From positions 999,870 to 1,063,869 of the forward strand of contig JAKZHN010000010.1 of the NCBI GenBank assembly GCA_037179335.1: DNA of 64,000 nt. The letters run 5' to 3'. Positions 48,274-59,399 of this stretch are shown piece by piece. Position 1 is the stretch's first letter. Every line of letters begins with the position of its first letter. This DNA is from Cyclaneusma minus (taxonomy: Eukaryota > Ascomycota > Leotiomycetes > Marthamycetales > Marthamycetaceae). The position numbers and the translations under genes were made by a program. The notes under the pieces are model-generated. The model saw only the letters and a list, made by a program, of their open reading frames with translations. It made no database searches and had not been told where the DNA came from.

Positions 48274-50717
48274 TCAAATCCCCAACCCCAAACCCCTCAT
48301 ATGGTGATCTTCCACACACAAAGCCCCCCACCAGGCCATCCCCTTCACAACCACCAGATGCACCACCAGCAGTAAAAGACTATCATGCCACTTCATCTGC
48401 CACCCCATTCCCAGATCCAGCGCCGCAAGTGCAAAAAGCGGATACAAGACCACTCCCTTCGTCGCACTCGGCGAGCATGGCGTCTGCAGCGTATAAACCT
48501 TCAGCAAGAAAACTGCCATTTTCCCCAGCAGCACCGACATCTGCTGATTGCGCAACACCCACTCCAAGGCCTTATGATGCAACCCCGTAGCCATCGTCTG
48601 CAAAATCGCCATTCTCGTAGCCGGCGGCGGTGGCGGAAGTAACAGCGGCCGTTGCTGTAGCTGTACTCTGTCTACTCTTTCCGGTACTCTTTCCGGCGAT
48701 TTCTGGCGCGCAGCCGGAGCTTGGATCTGATTCGTAGCCGTAACCGTCCGTTCCAGCACCGGACTTTGCGAGCGCTGGAGCACCGGACTCTGCGATCTCT
48801 GGCTGGAAGAAACCGTCTGCACACTCCCCGCATGCGGCGAACCCCCCTCCTCACCCTCGCCATCGCCATCGTCATCTTCATCTTCCGCATAAGCACTGCT
48901 CACCGCCCTCCTGCCCATCCTCGACGTCCCATTAACCGGCGTCCCCGGCGGCATCGGACTATCAACCGATTGAATCCTTACTTTGCCAGCCAAGCCCAAC
49001 CTCTCTGATGAGTCTCTTCTCGCCGATCCTACTCCCCTTCTCTCGTTGGAGCCAAGGCCCGAACCAGTACGTATTGCGGCGAGGATGTCGGCAGCATGCG
49101 GCCGATCGTTGGGATCTAGCGCTAGCATCATTTTGAGAAAATCGTATAGCTGGTCCGGCAGGTCGGGACGTTCTTGTCGCTCAACTCTATACCCACCCCA
49201 GTTACTAATCTCCGCCCTCAGCATCTCCAAATCCTCAAATTCCTCTTGTATACTCTCTGCACTATTATACGGCAATCTGCCAAAACACATGAAATAGAGT
49301 ATCATGCCTAAAGAGAAAATATCGCTTTTGGTAGTAAAGTTTCCGTAACGGCCGGAAGAGTCGAGACGCAGGACTTCGGGCGCGCAGTAGGAGATGGTGC
49401 CGGTTGCGCCTGTGGATTTGCGGATTGATACGGAGGATTGCACTTCGCCGAAGTCGCTGATGAGGCAGCGGAGGGGGTGGTCGCCGAGGGTAGAGGAGGG
49501 GTGGGGAAGGCGGTGCAGGAGGCAGTTGGAGGGTTTCAGGTCGCGGTGGATGTAGTTGGAGGCGTGGAGGTGGGCGAGGCCGGAGGTTATGTCTTTGAAG
49601 AAGGAGTAGATTTCGTCGAAGCCTAGCTTTCTCTGTATGAGATGATATGTGTGTTAGTAAGGTGTTGTATAAATGGGATGATAACGGGAGCTGAGAGGGA
49701 CGTTACCAATGCAGGATTCATAACCGGCCGTTCAGCTTGGCCTTTCGAGCGACGGCGCATCCGTTCTTTCATCTCTTCTTTCCTATCCATCGGACTAGGT
49801 CCATTGCCAGCGATGAAATGTAGTAGATCGCCAGAATTGCAGTATTGCTGCAAAATAAAGGCACAAGGTACAGAAGGGCTGAAAGCACCCAACTTCACAT
49901 CCTCCAACCATACATGTCGGTAAGAGACCAGATTCGGATGCGATAGGCCTTGTAGCAGCTGCACCTCAATGAGCACTTTCTCCAGCCAGCCATGATCATC
50001 GCCAACTGGAACTCTCTTGCAAGCAAAGTGTCCCAGATTGACTCCATCCAGCTCATGCCTCACCAACAGCACAACTCCCTTGCCTCCCCTTCCCAACTCT
50101 TTCTCCTCGACGAAGAATCGCTTAAAGTAATTCGGACTGAACGCATCCCTTTTGATATGTCCACTAGTGGCCGCAGGAGCGCTCGCCACAAACTCAGCTT
50201 CCTCATCGCCGCCATTCCGCGGGCTCTGCGGAGCACGAACAAGTCGTCGAATAGGGCTAGACGGCGGTTCTTGTTCAGAATCGCTCAAGTCATTCGCCAG
50301 CATGCGAAAGTACTGCGGACTAACGAAGCTCTCTTGCGCCGACGCCTCTCTTGCGTCCGAGGCATGATTGAAAGGACGGTGGCAGTAAGGACATTCGGCG
50401 AGATGTTGCGCATGTGAGGAAGCACCTCTTAGCATAAGCTGCCTGGTCAAGGGATCTCGAATGACAATAGCATCATCGTGGCGCCTGCATTTCAAAAAGT
50501 GTTAGCTAGTAGTATCTTCACTTATTGAGCGCATTGAACACATTGAAGAAGCGCCTTTCAACCGCCCGGGCGAATGAACGGATGCGCTTGCATGCTCGGA
50601 TGCTGGGTGCTTGGGTGCGCTTGAGGGAGCTAGAACACATATTGGAACTCACAAGACAATCTCGCGGCTGTCGCGCGACGAATAGGGGACGAGCGACATG
50701 TCGAGTCGAGGCGGCAT
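48274..50717 (-). CDS. IKS1: Iks1-family serine/threonine protein kinase
   Basis: Exons 50717-50653, 50484-49707 and 49632-48274 join in phase to 733 residues. The short first exon (MPPRLDMSLVPYSSRDSRE) joins to IVLRHDDAIVIRDPLTRQL, a conserved Iks1 N-terminus. A CPYCHRPF motif follows at about 53-60. The kinase domain is complete: glycine loop GRGGKG (153-158), Lys178, HRDLKPSN (310-317), DFG (341-343) and APE (365-367), all with catalytic residues present. After it comes a Ser-rich, acidic region and then two hydrophobic segments near the C-terminus, the second (about 710) being VVHLVVVKGMAWWGAL, so membrane attachment is likely. Substrates are unknown to me; yeast Iks1 is a little-studied putative kinase. 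Introns are 168 and 74 bp. Confidence 0.92.
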
Positions 50718-51414
50718 GTCCGGCTATGTAAGACCAGTTTCATGCCCCTTTATCCATGGCGATTTGTGAAGCTTGTTTGTTGTTGTTTCGAAGGTCGCAT
50801 TCCATTTGATGTCAAGTGTTGATGGTCAGCTACACTGGTGTTCACCGCCCGCGAGGTCCGGCAATGGCCCCGCATATGACGACTAATCCGACCCTGTGGG
50901 CGGATCGTCATCCCCGGATCAGATCGGACGACTTCGTTTTTCACATGTTGATGCTGATAATTGCTTTTGAAGAAGTTGTGTGGGTTGGGGATTGTTGCAA
51001 CGAATGTCTGGAAACCTGGATGTATGGGTATTGTGAATGCGGGCTATGAAACATCAGAGGATTGTTGACATGGACAATGGGACAATGGCAAGCTGACAAT
51101 CCTCGGTTTGGTCTCGAGCAAGGACAGCGCTATTTGGGATAATGGCCAGGCTCACGGGTATCAGACTGGGTTGCAACTCACAAGCGATATAAAAACAACT
51201 TTTGTTAGGAAAAGGGGTATATATACTACTCCTAGCTAGCGAACGCCAGATCACCATTCCTTTTTGGCCCAAAACCCCATCCCCACCCATACCCAAATCC
51301 ATACCCATCAAAAAAGCATTCACTCCAACCCAGCCGGCTACCCAGCACAGCAATTCGTCCATACAGCTATCACGCCAATTCTGTTGAAATGTGTTTCCGT
51401 CCCCCTACCCACAA
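50718..51414. other. Intergenic: IKS1 promoter / OPI1 3' flank
   Basis: This holds the IKS1 upstream region and the OPI1 3' flank. Open frames are short and not family-like. Nothing else distinct was seen. Confidence 0.6.
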
Positions 51415-53250
51415 CTACCTCTGTTGCATATCCCTCCCCTCACTCATAGCCGCCAGCGTCTGTCCCACAACCTCCTTCTCGCTCCTCGCATCCGACCTCT
51501 GAGACTCCTTCTCTTCCGCCTTCTTCCTGCCCAACCGCTCACACCACTCTTCAGCACTAACGAGCGTGTGCTCAAGCACGCCGCTGACTTGCGCCATCAT
51601 GTCCAGCCCCTCTTTCGCAAGCACCATCACCCGATGTGCGCTATCTCTCATCTCGCCATCCGCCCTGCCTTCTCCCTCATTCGCACTCTGCCTCTGCGCC
51701 GTCTTCGTGCTCGCCATGGCAAAGCGCTGCGGCAATGAAATCAAATGATTCTTCACCAGCACTCTCGCGTTTTCTGGCAGCGCACTGCCCGTATACTTGC
51801 TCACAATATCGACTGCCCCTTTTAGCGTCTTCAAGATCTCGGCTTTGAGCTCGCCGATTCGCGCATTGAGCGCCGACCTGTTGGCATCGTCGTGGAGAAT
51901 CAGTTGGCCGGATTCATTGCGCTCGGCATTCGTGAGATGACCCTTGGGGGTGCTGGTGTCGTATTGTTCCAAGAGCGATTTTAATGCGTTAAATGCATTG
52001 CCGATGTGCTGGTTCGCCCATCGTAGCCAGCTTAAGCAGTATTTTAACCGCTGGAGAGACTCTTCGCTCATGGCGACGCTAAGTCCGGAGGTACTCAGCA
52101 TAAGCCGCGACTGCCAGCTCGAGTTGGGACTCGGCGTTGAATCATTCCGTGTAGTGACTAAAGATTGTTCCGGGTTGGCTTCTTCGTAACTGGGACTCCG
52201 GTAATCGTCATATGCGGGTAGACTCTCTGCCATTGATGCTTGACTGGACCTTCGATAACGGTCTGCGGGCGCCGGCCGATGAATCTCCATATCGACATCA
52301 TCTGTCTCACCAACCTTACGTCGCTTATTGGAACCAGCGCGGCCGGCCTCGAGGTCTGTAGGTTTGTGATGGCTTGGTCTGCGTCCTCCGAGGAACCAGC
52401 GTACGCCACCCTCAACACCCGTAACCCGACCCACGGACCCGACGGTATTCACAACCGGCGTCAGGTTGCGCTCGACATATTCAGCGCTAGACTTGAAGCG
52501 CGGACTATAATTCTTGGAGGCCGAGTATGCTGAAAGAGAGCCTCCGATGGCGTTTCCGATGAGAGGGTGAGAGGTCGTCAGCAGAGACAGTAAGGGCTCT
52601 GCTTGCTGGGTAGAATGACGGCCTTGTACCGATGGCGACTGAGGCAGATTCGAATATTGATTAGGGGGCGAACCCACGAAATCTGGATCAAGCAGGTCAG
52701 CAGGGACAGGCCGAGTCACAGGTGAAGACTCACCAGCACGCAAATCTCCCAGCGCTTCCGCCGCAATGCGCACATCGGGGTCATCTATAGACGAGAGCAC
52801 GCTGCCAGCCCGTCGGCTCGTGTCGGACATGGTCTCATCGATATCCATCCTCCTTGCCTGTTCGCCGTCATGAATGGGGGAAAGAGTATTGGAGGGCTGG
52901 TAGTATGCGCTGAGAGGGTTCGAGGACGGCCATATCGCCGGTGGTGAGTGATGGTGCCGGTCCTGTGGGTCCGGGAGAGTCGCGGGCAATGGAGGCAGGG
53001 TCCTATCGTGATAAACAGGCGCCGGTTCAGTCTTCGGGGGCGCCGGGAGGTTGAGGCGTTGCGGGTCGTGGGACTGCGAGTAGTCGGAATAGGACGGCGG
53101 CTGGTCCAGCATGTGATTCCGCTCCATGGCGCGTTCAGGCTTGGGTTCGCCTTTCGTAGCACAGCCAGACTTGGTGCTTGCTCGTCTTGGTGTCTTGCTA
53201 GCGGGGCGCGGCGGTATATGAAGAGGCCGCGGGTAGTTGTCGAGATACAT
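51415..53250 (-). CDS. OPI1: Opi1-family transcriptional repressor of phospholipid synthesis genes
   Basis: Opi1 senses phosphatidic acid at the ER and, when released, represses inositol and phospholipid biosynthetic genes in the nucleus. This intronless frame encodes 611 residues. The Pro-rich N-terminus contains RNHMLDQPPSYSDYSQS. The conserved block LSSIDDPDVRIAAEALGDL (about 152-170) is followed by EPLLSLLTTSHPLIGNAIGG and SLSAYSASKNYSPRFKSSAE (about 220-265), the core of the family. A basic KRRKVG segment (about 310) may be a nuclear signal or contribute to acidic-lipid binding. The C-terminal half is helical (LQRLKYCLSWLRWANQHIGN) and ends in a charged tail. The start at 53250 gives MYLDNYPRPL; an upstream exon was not found. 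The family assignment rests on the two central blocks. Confidence 0.88.
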   Translation of the reverse strand: MYLDNYPRPLHIPPRPASKTPRRASTKSGCATKGEPKPERAMERNHMLDQPPSYSDYSQSHDPQRLNLPAPPKTEPAPVYHDRTLPPLPATLPDPQDRHHHSPPAIWPSSNPLSAYYQPSNTLSPIHDGEQARRMDIDETMSDTSRRAGSVLSSIDDPDVRIAAEALGDLRAGESSPVTRPVPADLLDPDFVGSPPNQYSNLPQSPSVQGRHSTQQAEPLLSLLTTSHPLIGNAIGGSLSAYSASKNYSPRFKSSAEYVERNLTPVVNTVGSVGRVTGVEGGVRWFLGGRRPSHHKPTDLEAGRAGSNKRRKVGETDDVDMEIHRPAPADRYRRSSQASMAESLPAYDDYRSPSYEEANPEQSLVTTRNDSTPSPNSSWQSRLMLSTSGLSVAMSEESLQRLKYCLSWLRWANQHIGNAFNALKSLLEQYDTSTPKGHLTNAERNESGQLILHDDANRSALNARIGELKAEILKTLKGAVDIVSKYTGSALPENARVLVKNHLISLPQRFAMASTKTAQRQSANEGEGRADGEMRDSAHRVMVLAKEGLDMMAQVSGVLEHTLVSAEEWCERLGRKKAEEKESQRSDARSEKEVVGQTLAAMSEGRDMQQR

Positions 53251-56200
53251 ATACTGGATTCTTCCTCCTTCGCAGCCCTTGATGACGGGGGGCGGTCAGC
53301 TGCGAGGAAGGCAGCTCGTTCTGGATGCAGCGGTATGCGGTGTCTGGCAACGAATGACAGCTTCCCGCTTAAGCTGTGGTGGCTGCAACGGGCGAGGCAC
53401 AAGCACTCTCTCTGGCTTCTGACTCCTCGGTGCCTGTAGGTTTGACAGCGAGTTCGAGCACGGACGTGGTCAAGTCGAGATTGAGTTGTGACGGAGAACG
53501 GCCTTTGTGACTCGTGATAGCTGGGACTTCAGTATGTTTGATGACGACGGTTCCGTCACGCTGGCAATAATGCCGATTGCGCCGACGAACATTGAAGCTC
53601 TTCAATCATATAACATCGAGGAACTCGGGGCACAGGGGATTGCTCCGCACAGATTGTGCAATAATAGGACGCAGTATCATCGCCTTGACGCTTCACGTTC
53701 TCCTTCAACTTCAGTAGCAACGGGTCACAAGATGTAGGATCGTCATGTCACATGTGAGCGGCCCCCACGCGATACCCCAGGCCAACGGAGTTGAGTTCAC
53801 CGGTCATGGCATTTGGATGGCATCGTGGCAGAAATAACGGCTTCACGACTTGAGCAGCAAAATATTGAACGCAAAGGCAGAGTTGGGCCAGCGCGATGCC
53901 ACATAAGCAGCTGAACCACATTGCCATCCAGTCCAGTATCCCCCCGATGCTCTTCTGTATGATCCCTCTGACGCCGCCCAAGCAACCTGTTGTCTGCGAC
54001 AATGCTCGGCCAGCTCTTATGGTATCTTCGTAGTTCCTCTCCGCGCCGCACTATCGCTAACTGCATCAATGGATCCCACAGGAGGCGCTGACAGAATGCC
54101 AGGCCGGTCGTGTTATGTTGCGTTGCACTGTCTAAAAGGGCGCGTGGAGAGAAAAGAGGGAGAGAAGAGTTTGCGACTGGTTTTGTGCGAATGATTTTGG
54201 AGGGGCGCTAGCAGCCTGAGGCTCCAGCGGAGTCGGGCACGTGCGCGGGATGAAAACCGGCGCGGCTGCACGTGTTTCCGGGCTTCGAGTGTGGCGGAGC
54301 AAGCAAGCTCGGTACCTCGCTTCTCAACCAACACTTTGTCTTTTCGGCTTCCCTTCCTTCTTATCCCCAGTCTCCTCGGCCTTGCCCCTCGATACGGCCT
54401 GCATCGCAGTCCCTTGCAAACGTACGACTTCAAGAGATATGTACGCGCATATGCAATCCACATCACCATGTCCATCCCATCATGCCATGTCCGCTCCTGC
54501 ATCTGTCTCGATGGCCGATCGCTAGGTAATCTCCACACCCTCTCAACGCTCACAAACACAGCCAAGGAATCAAGGATCAATCATCAGCCGGCCCTGATGC
54601 ATTGTTCCACTAACATCCCACGCCCGCTCCTCGCACGTGTATCGATCACTAATCTTTCCCTCCGAGGCCTTCATCGGACTCCCGTTCTCCAAAGCCAGAG
54701 ATGATCGACCAGCCTTTTCCTATGAGGCTCGAGCATAAACCTGCTATGTGCGCAACAGCTTCCCCAGCTCGGCAACCCCATGCATGGAATTCGAGAAATG
54801 GATCTTCTCTGCCTTCTTGCATAGCGGAGTCCCTCAGCAGCACTCTGTCACATTGACGCAACCTACACCGGAAACAAGGCAAACTATCTGACTTCAAGAG
54901 ATCTGGGACCCACCAATGCACCAATGTCACTACCTCCTGCTTGTACTGGATCACTGTGGATCCGATGCTCACTGCCCTCGGAGCCTTCAAAGAAAGGTAC
55001 CTAAAACAAGGGAAGTCTCTTGAAAGAACTACGGAAGGACCCTTGAGAAAGCCACAGCATCCAAGATGCGGAGGCGGACGGACATATGCCCGAAGGACGA
55101 AATGAAACAGAGAACTTCCACGGCGGTCGAGATAGATAGTAACTTAACTTTCCCTTTCCATCTTACTTGTCGTTCAAAACAGAGAAGTGCTCTCCGAGTC
55201 CGCTATCGCATCTTCGGTGCACACGTGTGTTCCCTTCAACGCTTTCAAGCTTGAGAAGTGGAGAGCTGCTTGGCTTGATACAAGAGCCTCCATCGCTTCC
55301 ATGCATGTTGGCTGTTCTTTCTGCTGGCAATGCCTCCTGTCACGCTGTACTGCCATCATCGGCTTATCCCAAGAACATCCTTGGCAAGACCACCTTTACG
55401 TCTTCGTCCTGATTCGGCAAACCTCAAGCCACATTGGGAACAGGAGTTCGATCGCTGTAGTGGCATCAGGAGTCTTTTCCCCGCAGCGACCCTCAGCTGA
55501 GTCCCACGTTCCGAGTTGTCCTCCCCCAAGTCGAGCAGATGTGTTGGCAAATTCCTTTTAGCCGTGCTGCAGCACATTCTTCCCATATGAATTCTGCAGC
55601 CTGCTTGTCATATTTTGTTGGTATTGCTTGCATTGCAGATCAGACATGTTTCGTCAAAAATGAAGACTTGATGGTGTGGGGGCAATAGTTTGCTGAGCTA
55701 TCTTAGGAGAGACAAGGTTCCTGTTCGCGTGGGGTGTCCCAATGCAGCAGTGGCACGACGGGACTTAATGAGGAGTGATAGGAGATCGCCTTGCTGCGAA
55801 AGGCGGTTTTCATGTGCTAGAATTCGGGCAGAGATGAGTCTCTTGAGTGAATCCTCAGCCAGGGACAGATGCTAGTGGGAGCGGACCATTTTATGGCGTT
55901 GCTTGTCAATCTCACAGAACGAGTCACAATTCCTAAAAGGGTCTTCCTTCGCAATGCGGGCCGCTATCCACGGCTGACAGCCGCAAGGCGCCGTTAGTTA
56001 CTAGGTGGTCACACACATGTGCGGGAGATTCACCTTCTTCACGGCATAACCCCCACTCGACCCGATACAACCTTGCGGAGCTGCAGCTGGGCAAGTTCAG
56101 CCTATCAGTTCAACGGACCCATCTCCACTTCTATCTGTTGAGCCTCAAAGTCTCGGGCTTGAGCAACCCGAAAGGTTCCGATGTTGTAGCTTCGAAGTCC

Positions 56201-57419
56201 TAAGAAGTGACTGCAGACAGCTCCCCCTTGTCCCGCAAGTCCTGCTCCCGTCCCAAGTCCATGTCGAACATGCAGAGTGTTGCCAACTCATAGCAAACCC
56301 TGGTTACAGACGAGTTATTGGCGGGAAGGCTCGGACCGTCCACTGGAGCCGTACTAACGGATCTATTAACGGAGACAGGGTCTGCTAGCTCATGATAGTG
56401 TGTATTGGCCGACATGAACCACACCTGGAACGGAATACGGATCTTGTGGTTTTCATTCGAGACAGTGAGGTATCATCTACTACCTACTTTGACATGCCGA
56501 CACAGCATTGTCGATTGCTAAGACCTGCCGCGCCTTCTCTGGTCCCTTCGGTCAGCAACCTCCCTCAAGTGGGAGTATACCGGACCTCTTGGGTAACACC
56601 ACAAATTGACCTCGTGCTGTACTCGTCGACTTTGAAGGCATGGTTGAAGGATACGGTATCATGAGAAGAGTCTGGATACGGCCAAAGACCATCTGTGCTC
56701 AATTGGATTGTCTCTGGTCATCTGGACTATTCCAGATAACTTGGATGATTCTAAATACTTTTGGATATCCTACAGAGCTCCACAGGTTTCGAAGGATGGG
56801 ATATTCCCAATAAGTGGAACTATTTCTGATGTTTGGGGACTACCAGCCGTATCCAGACCCTTTCCGTCCCACTGTAGCTTTGCACATGCGACCTGTTCTT
56901 TTCACTCCTCCCGTATTCATCATTTCCTTCCGTCAGCTCGGAGAGGCTCGCAATCTGACCTGGTTCTGCTTATCATGGCAGTCCTTAGATACCCCCCTGG
57001 TACCGGTTGCTACTTCTCCCACACAACCATCTACTTGCAATGGCATTGGAAGTTGACTGCATAGTTACGCCATGTGCCACCTGTCTCCGCAATATGGGTA
57101 TGGTACTACCCTCTGGGTCAACCAATGGCTACTCACCCACCCACGGGATCCCCGATTGTTTCAACCCGATTTTCAAGGTCCTTGAGACACACCCCTACAT
57201 GCCCGGTTATGCTCCCAGCTTTGCGGCTCCGCACTTTCGACTGGCTATATAGTCCGGTTGCTATGGATCGAATCTGGCTCCATCTATCATTTTCTCGACA
57301 TGGTCACGTGTGCAAAGACAGCATAGGAGTCCAAAACTCCAAAGACTTTCAGACAATCCCCAAACCCCTGTCCAACCAACCAACTCCACTCCCTCGCCTC
57401 CCATCCACAACTCTTCACC
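53251..57419. other. 4.2-kb intergenic region between OPI1 and the 311-residue gene
   Basis: This lies between two divergent genes. Many overlapping frames of 60-155 codons exist on both strands, but all are low in recognisable protein character and none shows a family motif. A CACATGTG palindrome lies at about 53747. A TATA-like TATATAG occurs at about 57245. It could hold promoters, long UTRs or non-coding RNA; none is demonstrable. Confidence 0.5.
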
Positions 57420-58355
57420 ATGTTCGGTTCCTCCCGCCGCCCCGCCCACAGCAGCAGTGGCAGCAGCCGCAAACCCTCCGTCAAACCCAACTTCACCTCC
57501 AAAAGCATGCCACCCCCACCCCTCCCCCGCGCCAAAGTCACCTCCGTCCCACCCCCGCAACCCCCCCAAACCTACCTCTCCTTCATCTTCATAATCAACC
57601 CCCTCCCCACCCACGAAGAGCCCACCCACGGCGGCGTCGAGCCCCGCCTCGACCCCTACGACCTCTGGGTTCCCCCCGTCAACCCACGCGCCTACACAAC
57701 ATCCCCAATAACCCATCCCCCTGGCGTCGCCTATCGCTGGGCCGCCGGCACCATAACCCGCGCCCCCTACACCTGGTACACCTGCGATATCATCGAGCCC
57801 GAGCCCCGGCGCGGCACACTGGTTGATATGCATGGCCAACCGCTGGAATACTTCGGCGCCGCGTCTGTTTTTTACTGCAATCCGTTCATCCACTACCTCG
57901 CCTGCATTGGCGACGCATCCACCCGCTCCCTAGACCCCGAAGTCGTCGATGAGCAAGATGGCTGGTTTCCGTTAACGTTCTACCACGACCGCGACACACC
58001 TGAAGGCGCGGGGGGTGTTGTGACTTATTTGGATCATATAGGAGCTGATAAGAGGCAGATGGGTAATCCGGGAAGTGCTAGGATGGTACCGCAACTGTTG
58101 CCCGAGGCGTACGATTGGCGACCTTATGCGAATGTGAGGGCGTTGGAGGAAGGCGTGAGGGCGGACGAGGTGAGACCGCCGGAAGGGGGGTTGGCGGGGT
58201 TTTTGCCAATATTGCTGAGTTTGGTTGCTTTTACGTGTAATAGGAGTGATTTGGAGAAGGTGTTGTGCGTGGATAGGGCGTGGAGGGATGGGAGGTGGAG
58301 GGGGCATGGGAGGTTGAGTGGGCGTGAGTTGTCTGATTTCTTTTTCCATGTTTGA
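57420..58355 (+). CDS. Unrecognised fungal protein, 311 residues
   Basis: I do not recognise this protein. It is a single-exon frame with a clean start context (TTCACCATG) and strong codon regularity. The first 50 residues are Ser/Pro/Lys-rich and likely disordered. A structured region follows: QTYLSFIFIINPLP, PYDLWVPPVNPRAY, then APYTWYTCDIIEPE and ASVFYCNPFIHYLACIGDA. Near the end, LAGFLPILLSLVAFTCNRSD forms one hydrophobic helix. There is no signal peptide and no catalytic motif I can name. It looks like a lineage-specific conserved protein. The dense aromatic content of the core argues against a chance frame. Confidence 0.6.
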   Translation: MFGSSRRPAHSSSGSSRKPSVKPNFTSKSMPPPPLPRAKVTSVPPPQPPQTYLSFIFIINPLPTHEEPTHGGVEPRLDPYDLWVPPVNPRAYTTSPITHPPGVAYRWAAGTITRAPYTWYTCDIIEPEPRRGTLVDMHGQPLEYFGAASVFYCNPFIHYLACIGDASTRSLDPEVVDEQDGWFPLTFYHDRDTPEGAGGVVTYLDHIGADKRQMGNPGSARMVPQLLPEAYDWRPYANVRALEEGVRADEVRPPEGGLAGFLPILLSLVAFTCNRSDLEKVLCVDRAWRDGRWRGHGRLSGRELSDFFFHV

Positions 58356-59399
58356 AAAGTGATGCTTTGGCCTTTTGTACTTGCGTTTTCTCCACCCCCT
58401 TTCTTTTTCCTGTGTCTATCCGGGTCTCAGGTGGTAATAATGTATTCTGGGGACACTATTCGTTTTTCTTCAGTATACACCAATATTGGCAGATGGGTGC
58501 AAGTTCACAAACTGTCAGAATGAGACCATGAGGAGAGTACCTCACTTCTATATGACTGACTGGTTTTCGAGGTCCTGCGAAGAGACACTTGGCAGCAAAG
58601 CAGGGACACGAGCTTCTCCTTCTCGAACACTGGCTAATCAACATATTTCTATCCAACAGGTCGAGAACGCCGCGGCATGGTCTGTTCCGTCTTCCTGGAT
58701 CCGGAGAATCCATTGGGTTCCACCGAGGAAACGGTGTATAATTTCGAATTCCACAGCGGTGCGATTTTCCGCTGAGTTTCTGCCGATTCATATCTTCGAT
58801 GGGCGTGTTACGAAGCAGCGATGTCCGATTTCGATTCGGCCAGTTTCACAAGTCGACTAGTCCATCTTTCATTCTCGAAATCTCCTTTTACGGATCCTCG
58901 AGCGTTTGCTAGCGCGGGGAAGTGTAATGGATTTGGGTGCTTTACCTTATGGGCAGGGCTCTGGGTCATTTCTGGATTATGATGACTGATACGTTATTTC
59001 TTATGACAGTCGTTATGACTTCGACGTTTCATGCTCTCTTCCATTTCTGTAATTTCTCTAGCTGGACTAAGTTCCATATCAATTCAATGCGTCATGTCAA
59101 ACCCAAGCAAACAAAGGCTACAAGCAGCCTTTTGAAAATACCATTCGCTTGAAGCATGCCATGCCTGTCGGACTCATAAAACAGCGCGTAGTTGTTCGCG
59201 AAGCGCTCCCATGCGCCGACATCCATTCGCGCTCGCTGACCACGTTACGCCGAGCGACTGACCACGCGACCCCTTTTCAAAGCACAGGTACAACCACCCA
59301 CCGCCGCAACGCACATCCACTAGGCCTTATGCAATGTCACTGTCTGGCACATAATGCAATGCAGCGCGGCCAGCTCCATATAGAAGAGTACAGCTAGCT
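58356..59399. other. Convergent intergenic: 311-residue gene / AP-1 mu
   Basis: Both neighbours end here. Overlapping short frames (for example about 110-120 codons at 58456-58860) show no family resemblance. Nothing else was seen. Confidence 0.55.

Noticed and set aside
53744..53756. CACATGTG upstream of OPI1 as a possible inositol-responsive element
   Set aside because: A single E-box-like palindrome about 500 bp from the start codon is expected by chance, and the yeast element is longer than this match.
54113..54704. Overlapping 137- and 155-codon frames between OPI1 and the 311-residue gene
   Set aside because: They overlap on opposite strands, are Arg/Ser/Pro-biased and match no family. 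Probably chance frames.
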